A stretch of 9,879 bases of DNA from Planctomycetota bacterium (lineage in GTDB: Bacteria; Planctomycetota; UBA8108; UBA1146): positions 1-9,879 of the forward strand of contig NZJA01000037.1 of the NCBI GenBank assembly GCA_002691835.1, in the 5' to 3' direction. The notes beneath the pieces were generated by a model. The model made no database searches. It saw only the letters and a program-made list of their open reading frames with translations, and was not told the DNA's origin. The position numbers and the translations under genes are program-made. Numbering within the stretch: the first letter of the stretch is position 1; each line of letters begins with the position of its first letter. Of this stretch, positions 6,759 to 9,879 are shown one piece after another.

Positions 6759-8572
6759 AGCCGCTTTCCTTCACCGAATTTTAAAGTGACTTTTTGATTC
6801 CACTTTGAAATATTATAGAGTTCTCTGATTCCACCTGGCCATACAACTTCCATTTCGCTGCCGGGTTCGACAGCTCCAAAATGGACTTCATGTGCAAAGG
6901 AAGAAGCGTAACCCCTGCATGCAGAGTAAATGCGCAATAGAGGCTTTTTGCCGTCTAAGATTTTGAGACTGGCACCTTCAGAGACTGGGTCAGTTCCTTC
7001 TCGTTCCAGCTGAACTGTCAGCCAAGATCCGGCTCTCGGCGCATCATTTCGGAAAATTTGGCAGGGCTCATGGACGTGGGTGACGATGATGTCCAGATCT
7101 CCATCTCGATCAAGATCTGCGTGAACCAGTCCACGACTGATTCGTACGGTCTCAGAAAACAAACCGCCTACGGTTTCATCGTGAGTAAACTTTCCATTTC
7201 CATCATTCAGGTATACGAGATTCGGTTCTGAATATTCGCTCAATGGCTCTGGTGTCTCACTAGGGAAAGGAGTGTCTCCCCGCGTTACTTTTCCATTGGC
7301 AATCAGCAGGTCCAGATCTCCATCTAGTTCAAGATCGGCGGCTGTGAGTCCAAATCCTGTATAAGCCATGCTGCTGGAAGCGAGACGAGCTTGCCCGGTT
7401 TCATCATTGAAGCCGTATCCTGATCCAAGATTTCGGTAAAAGGTATTACTCTCCATCAACAAGTGCGTAACAAACAGGTCGGCTAGGCCGTCGCCATTCA
7501 GGTCAGCTGCAACGACGCCCATTCCGGCTTCTGCCTGCCCATTCATGTTGAGAGCTGCCCCGAGGAGTGAGGCCTCATCGGAAAGTCGGTCTTTTTCAAG
7601 GTTGTGGTAAAGATTGTTTTCATAGGCGTCGTTGGCGACATAAATATCTGTTCTGCCGTCTTCGTCATAATCAAAAATACTTACACCGAGACTTGCGGCT
7701 GCGGACTCCCGGATTCCTATGGATTGACTGATATCCTTAAAGGTTCCATCTCCCATGTTTTCGAGGAATATATCGAGAGAGGGCGGGAATGCTTTGGGCC
7801 CGCAGAATTCGGTTCTTCCGGCAGCATCGGTGCAGGTCGTTTGCGGGTCAAACTCAACATACTGCGTTACATAGAGATCGAGATCTGAATCCTGGTCGTA
7901 ATCTATCCAGCCTGCCGAAACAGAAATACCTTCTACTGTTATTCCTGCATCGACAGTCACGTTTGTAAAAGATCCGTCTCCGTTATTTTTATATAGTGCA
8001 TCTTTGCCGAAATTGCAGAGATAGACATCGATATCGCCGTCACCATCGTAATCGGCACATGCGACGCCCATTCCATGACCTTGATCGCCCAAGCCACTTT
8101 CTTCCGTCGCGTCGACGAATTTCAGCGGCGATGTTTGGCGATAAAAGCGGTTCTTTGCAGGAGGTTTTTTTTCATTGGCGTCGCTGAGATCATTGGCCTG
8201 CACGAAGTATAGATCGAGTTGGCCATCTCCATCGGCATCGAAAACTGCCACACCTCCACCAACCATGGAAACAAGATGACCCTGTTTTGTGATATGTGTT
8301 TGGTAGGTGAAATCTACTCCAGATTGCTGAGTGACATCCTTAAACCAAACGGATGATTCTGACGTGGAAACCGTTGGGGTTATTTCATTGCTGCTATTAA
8401 CGTTACCCGCTTCATAAGCTGGGCTTGACGTTTCTTGGTTAGAATCTCCACCACATGCTGGAAGGGTGAGAATCAGAGTCAGGAGCAAACCCCGAATTCT
8501 GATCGTTGAGACTGGTGGAGCGGCACAGATCATGTCAGCTCGAGTTTGATTTGTTTTAGATACTAGAGACAT
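6755..8572 (-). CDS. FG-GAP/VCBS and ASPIC/UnbV domain lipoprotein (CRTAC1-like)
   Basis: A 605-residue exported protein. Its signal peptide ends in the good lipobox LPAC, with C40 as the lipidation site, followed by a Ser/Thr/Asn-rich tether (about 43-75). Seven Ca-binding loops of the DxDxDGxxD kind begin at D112, D174, D224, D301, D357, D413 and D486, which suggests a beta-propeller like integrin alpha chains. A cysteine pair, C247 and C257 in the TEFCGPKAFPP region, is typical of this group. The C-terminal ASPIC/UnbV domain (about 515-600) contains YASSFAHEVHFG and VVWPGGIRELYN. The family is common in planctomycetes, but its role is not settled; calcium-dependent adhesion or binding is inferred. 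Start: ATG 8572 is used here, but GGAGAGG lies too far upstream (26 nt). ATG 8533 (codon 14) would give a more normal 27-residue signal peptide. First gene of a coupled three-gene operon. Confidence 0.88.
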   Translation of the reverse strand: MSLVSKTNQTRADMICAAPPVSTIRIRGLLLTLILTLPACGGDSNQETSSPAYEAGNVNSSNEITPTVSTSESSVWFKDVTQQSGVDFTYQTHITKQGHLVSMVGGGVAVFDADGDGQLDLYFVQANDLSDANEKKPPAKNRFYRQTSPLKFVDATEESGLGDQGHGMGVACADYDGDGDIDVYLCNFGKDALYKNNGDGSFTNVTVDAGITVEGISVSAGWIDYDQDSDLDLYVTQYVEFDPQTTCTDAAGRTEFCGPKAFPPSLDIFLENMGDGTFKDISQSIGIRESAAASLGVSIFDYDEDGRTDIYVANDAYENNLYHNLEKDRLSDEASLLGAALNMNGQAEAGMGVVAADLNGDGLADLFVTHLLMESNTFYRNLGSGYGFNDETGQARLASSSMAYTGFGLTAADLELDGDLDLLIANGKVTRGDTPFPSETPEPLSEYSEPNLVYLNDGNGKFTHDETVGGLFSETVRISRGLVHADLDRDGDLDIIVTHVHEPCQIFRNDAPRAGSWLTVQLEREGTDPVSEGASLKILDGKKPLLRIYSACRGYASSFAHEVHFGAVEPGSEMEVVWPGGIRELYNISKWNQKVTLKFGEGKRL

Positions 8573-8836
8573 AACATTGATGAAGTTGATTCTTTACCTC
8601 TCCAAAATGTTACATTTACAACGATGGGAGAGCCACTCCCATGCTCTTACGATAGTACAAAACCTGTTGATATGATGCGACAGTTTTATGTATTGGGATG
8701 ACTTCCTGACATAAGCCCTGATTTCCAAATGACCTTTTATGCGTTATTCTAGAGGCGGTTTCAGGCTCAGTTTCTTGCAAGTTGCGTATGCTTTTGCGGA
8801 ATCGCCTGGATAGCAAATCCTAGAAGATGAGGTCTA
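8573..8836. other. Divergent intergenic region with hairpins
   Basis: This 264-bp region separates the leftward envelope operon from the rightward aminotransferase-like gene and must hold both promoters. A possible rightward promoter is TTTCCA (8722-8727), a 17-bp spacer and TATTCT (8745-8750), four matches of six in each box, which is weak. TACTAT-like sequence occurs on the minus strand without a good -35 box. A 7-bp-arm inverted repeat, TAACATT (8572-8578) and AATGTTA (8606-8612), brackets GGAGAGG just upstream of the ASPIC/UnbV start. A 66-codon minus-strand frame (8816-8616) is not called, because its product is not protein-like. Confidence 0.45.
8624..8642. repeat. Perfect 7-bp hairpin in the divergent region
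   Basis: ATGGGAG (8624-8630), the 5-nt spacer AGCCA, and CTCCCAT (8636-8642) form an inverted repeat about 50 bp upstream of the ASPIC/UnbV start. No run of T follows on either strand, so it is not a normal terminator. A protein-binding operator, or a stem in the 5' leader of the envelope operon, fits its position better. Function is inferred. Confidence 0.5.
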
Positions 8837-9679
8837 TTGGGATTTTGGCCGAATTCAAATGAGGAGACTCACCATAGGAGCTCTGAATTTCGTCATTGCT
8901 ATCAGTCTATCCAATCCAAGCTTCGAGTTCTCTTTGCACTCTCCGAAGTTGATTGGGACGTTCTTTTGATTCCGCTCAATGGCTCTCTCGCTATCGAATC
9001 CTTGATACGGACCTTTGGTGGAACAGTCAATGTCCGTACCGACGGATCATTCAGTGATCGTGTCGCAAGAGTCCATCATCATCTTCAATCGAGTTGGTCA
9101 TTTGGGGTTCTCCATGAAACGAATGATTCCCGTTGTTGTGACGTCTCAGATTGTGACTTCGTGGATGCTGTTTCTGCTTTGCCTTACTTCGATTTTCCGC
9201 ACCATGCTCAAGCGGTTGTAACCGTTAGCTCAAAGCAGTTTGGAGCTGAGACCATTTGGTCTGTGGTGATGGTTCGCAGAGATTTCTGGAAGAATGCTCA
9301 GCCATTGGAGGGCTATCTCGATTTACGCAGGTACAAAGATTTCTCAAAGATATTTGAAACTCCCTGTACTCCTCCAATTTCGGCACTGTTTTCTTTTGAG
9401 CAATCTCTTCAAGGCTTTGATATATCAGTTTTTCGATCAAAAATTGATCATCGATATATGATGTTGAAAGAGAAGGTTCTTCAGCTGGGCGGGGAAGTCA
9501 AAGGAGGCCCCCCGGGCTTTACTTTTCGCCTCCCCGATCATTTAAAGATCGAACCGTCTCAGTTTTGGGTTCCGCCGGGAGATAAGGGTTGGCTTCAGGC
9601 ATTTCTTTGGTCGGGCTCAGATGTCGAACATGAGTATCTTCTGGCCAGTTTGACTGAGATGAGTGATCAGCAGCAGTGA
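8837..9679 (+). CDS. Compact class V aminotransferase-like PLP protein
   Basis: I read this 280-residue protein as a shortened fold-type I PLP protein of the class V type (phosphonate, serine or alanine-glyoxylate transaminase relatives, usually 350-390 residues). Matching segments run in order: HRSSEF (13-18); DVLLIPLNGSLAIESLI (41-57) in place of the GSGTAAxEA loop; TDGSFSDR (68-75) in place of NGAFGER; HET (93-95); VDAVS (109-113) with D110 for the PLP ring nitrogen; SSK (131-133) with K133 as the likely Schiff-base lysine; YLDLRRY and TPP (178-180). The central segment after FSDR is tens of residues too short, GSGT has become NGSL, and the N-terminal PGP motif and the C-terminal substrate arginine region are not recognisable. 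It may have altered activity or none. Start is TTG: a TGA lies in frame at 8828-8830, and GATGAGG sits 4 nt ahead. No neighbour indicates a substrate. Cytoplasmic; followed by a strong terminator. Confidence 0.65.
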   Translation: MGFWPNSNEETHHRSSEFRHCYQSIQSKLRVLFALSEVDWDVLLIPLNGSLAIESLIRTFGGTVNVRTDGSFSDRVARVHHHLQSSWSFGVLHETNDSRCCDVSDCDFVDAVSALPYFDFPHHAQAVVTVSSKQFGAETIWSVVMVRRDFWKNAQPLEGYLDLRRYKDFSKIFETPCTPPISALFSFEQSLQGFDISVFRSKIDHRYMMLKEKVLQLGGEVKGGPPGFTFRLPDHLKIEPSQFWVPPGDKGWLQAFLWSGSDVEHEYLLASLTEMSDQQQ

Positions 9680-9707
9680 GGATCAGAGTCATCGAGACTG
9701 ATGAATG

Positions 9708-9745
9708 AAAGGGGACCGGTGCTCTTGTGAGCACCGGTCCCCTTT
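9708..9745. terminator. Strong intrinsic terminator, probably bidirectional
   Basis: A perfect 17-bp stem with a 4-nt loop: AAAGGGGACCGGTGCTC (9708-9724), TTGT, then its exact complement (9729-9745), running into TTTTCTCT. It ends the aminotransferase-like transcript 28 bp after the stop codon. It also lies 20 bp beyond the stop of the converging minus-strand gene. In that direction the tail reads CTTTCATTC, a weaker but usable T-rich end. Confidence 0.92.
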
Positions 9746-9765
9746 TCTCTATCGCGAATGAATGA

Positions 9766-9879
9766 TTAAGGCAGGATCTCCGGAATGATTCTTTCCAGTC
9801 TCTGTTCGATGGCGGGCAGGGCCATCTCCTCTGTCAGTGCACGCTGACGGGCCGTGATCACCAGGGTGTTCTTGATGCG
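9766..9879 (-). CDS. 3' end of a convergent gene (partial, product unknown)
   Basis: On the minus strand an open frame enters from the right edge and stops at TAA (9768-9766), giving the last 37 residues of a protein. The end reads ...RIKNTLVITARQRALTEEM and then ALPAIEQRLERIIPEILP. The residue mix and likely amphipathic helix (EQRLERIIPEI) look like real protein, and the frame ends just ahead of the shared terminator, as a gene should. I do not recognise the family from this fragment. Confidence 0.6.
   Translation of the reverse strand, partial: RIKNTLVITARQRALTEEMALPAIEQRLERIIPEILP

Noticed and set aside
8763..8782. Possible sigma-54 (-24/-12) promoter, GG and TTGC in the AGGCTCAGTTTCTTGC stretch
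   Set aside because: The GG-to-GC spacing is 11 nt instead of the strict 10, and TGGCA is not present.
8616..8816. 66-codon minus-strand frame in the divergent intergenic region
   Set aside because: The composition is not protein-like, it spans the hairpin and probable promoters, and it has no convincing start signal.
8837..9679. Aminotransferase-like gene as a frameshifted pseudogene
   Set aside because: One frame stays open from start to stop with motifs in correct order, and neither other frame around the shortened regions supplies the missing motifs. A deletion-derived pseudogene is not fully excluded.
1..9879. CRISPR array, tRNA or rRNA gene, transposase or prophage marker
   Set aside because: I saw no regularly spaced repeats, no cloverleaf or rRNA sequence, and no transposase or integrase motifs on either strand.

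Overview
The window looks like chromosomal DNA of a planctomycete or a close relative. This is inferred from three things: secreted FG-GAP/ASPIC-UnbV and TPR proteins encoded together, frequent TTG and GTG start codons behind good Shine-Dalgarno sequences, and short mostly unidirectional gene clusters. No rRNA, tRNA, insertion sequence, phage gene or CRISPR array is visible, so it is probably a stable region and not a mobile island. Species cannot be read from the sequence.

Left part, plus strand (296-4131): a thiol dioxygenase of the cysteine dioxygenase type, a RimK-family ATP-grasp amino-acid ligase, a full-length family X DNA polymerase with a PHP nuclease domain (PolX), and a hotdog acyl-CoA thioesterase. 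The last three are 15 and 22 bp apart and probably form one operon. The dioxygenase stands 109 bp upstream and may or may not be co-transcribed. Their functions (thiol oxidation, peptide-like ligation, DNA repair, CoA-ester hydrolysis) form no obvious pathway. A partial minus-strand gene probably leaves the window at the far left, divergent from the dioxygenase.

Middle part, minus strand (8572 down to 4138): a tight three-gene operon coding for exported proteins. First comes a lipoprotein with seven Ca-binding FG-GAP/VCBS loops and a C-terminal ASPIC/UnbV domain, then a secreted TPR protein, then a TPR lipoprotein. The junctions are a 4-bp ATGA overlap and a 4-bp TTGA overlap, so translation is very likely coupled and the three products may act together in the cell envelope. 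The operon runs head-on into the thioesterase gene with only 6 bp between the two stop codons.

Right part: a 264-bp divergent intergenic region with a clear hairpin, then a plus-strand gene (8837-9679) for a strikingly short fold-type I PLP protein resembling class V aminotransferases. It keeps the apparent PLP lysine and aspartate but has lost tens of residues and some family motifs. A strong hairpin terminator (9708-9745) follows, shared with a convergent minus-strand gene whose last 37 codons are in the window.

The items most worth a second look are the compact aminotransferase-like protein and the coupled ASPIC/UnbV-TPR-TPR envelope operon.
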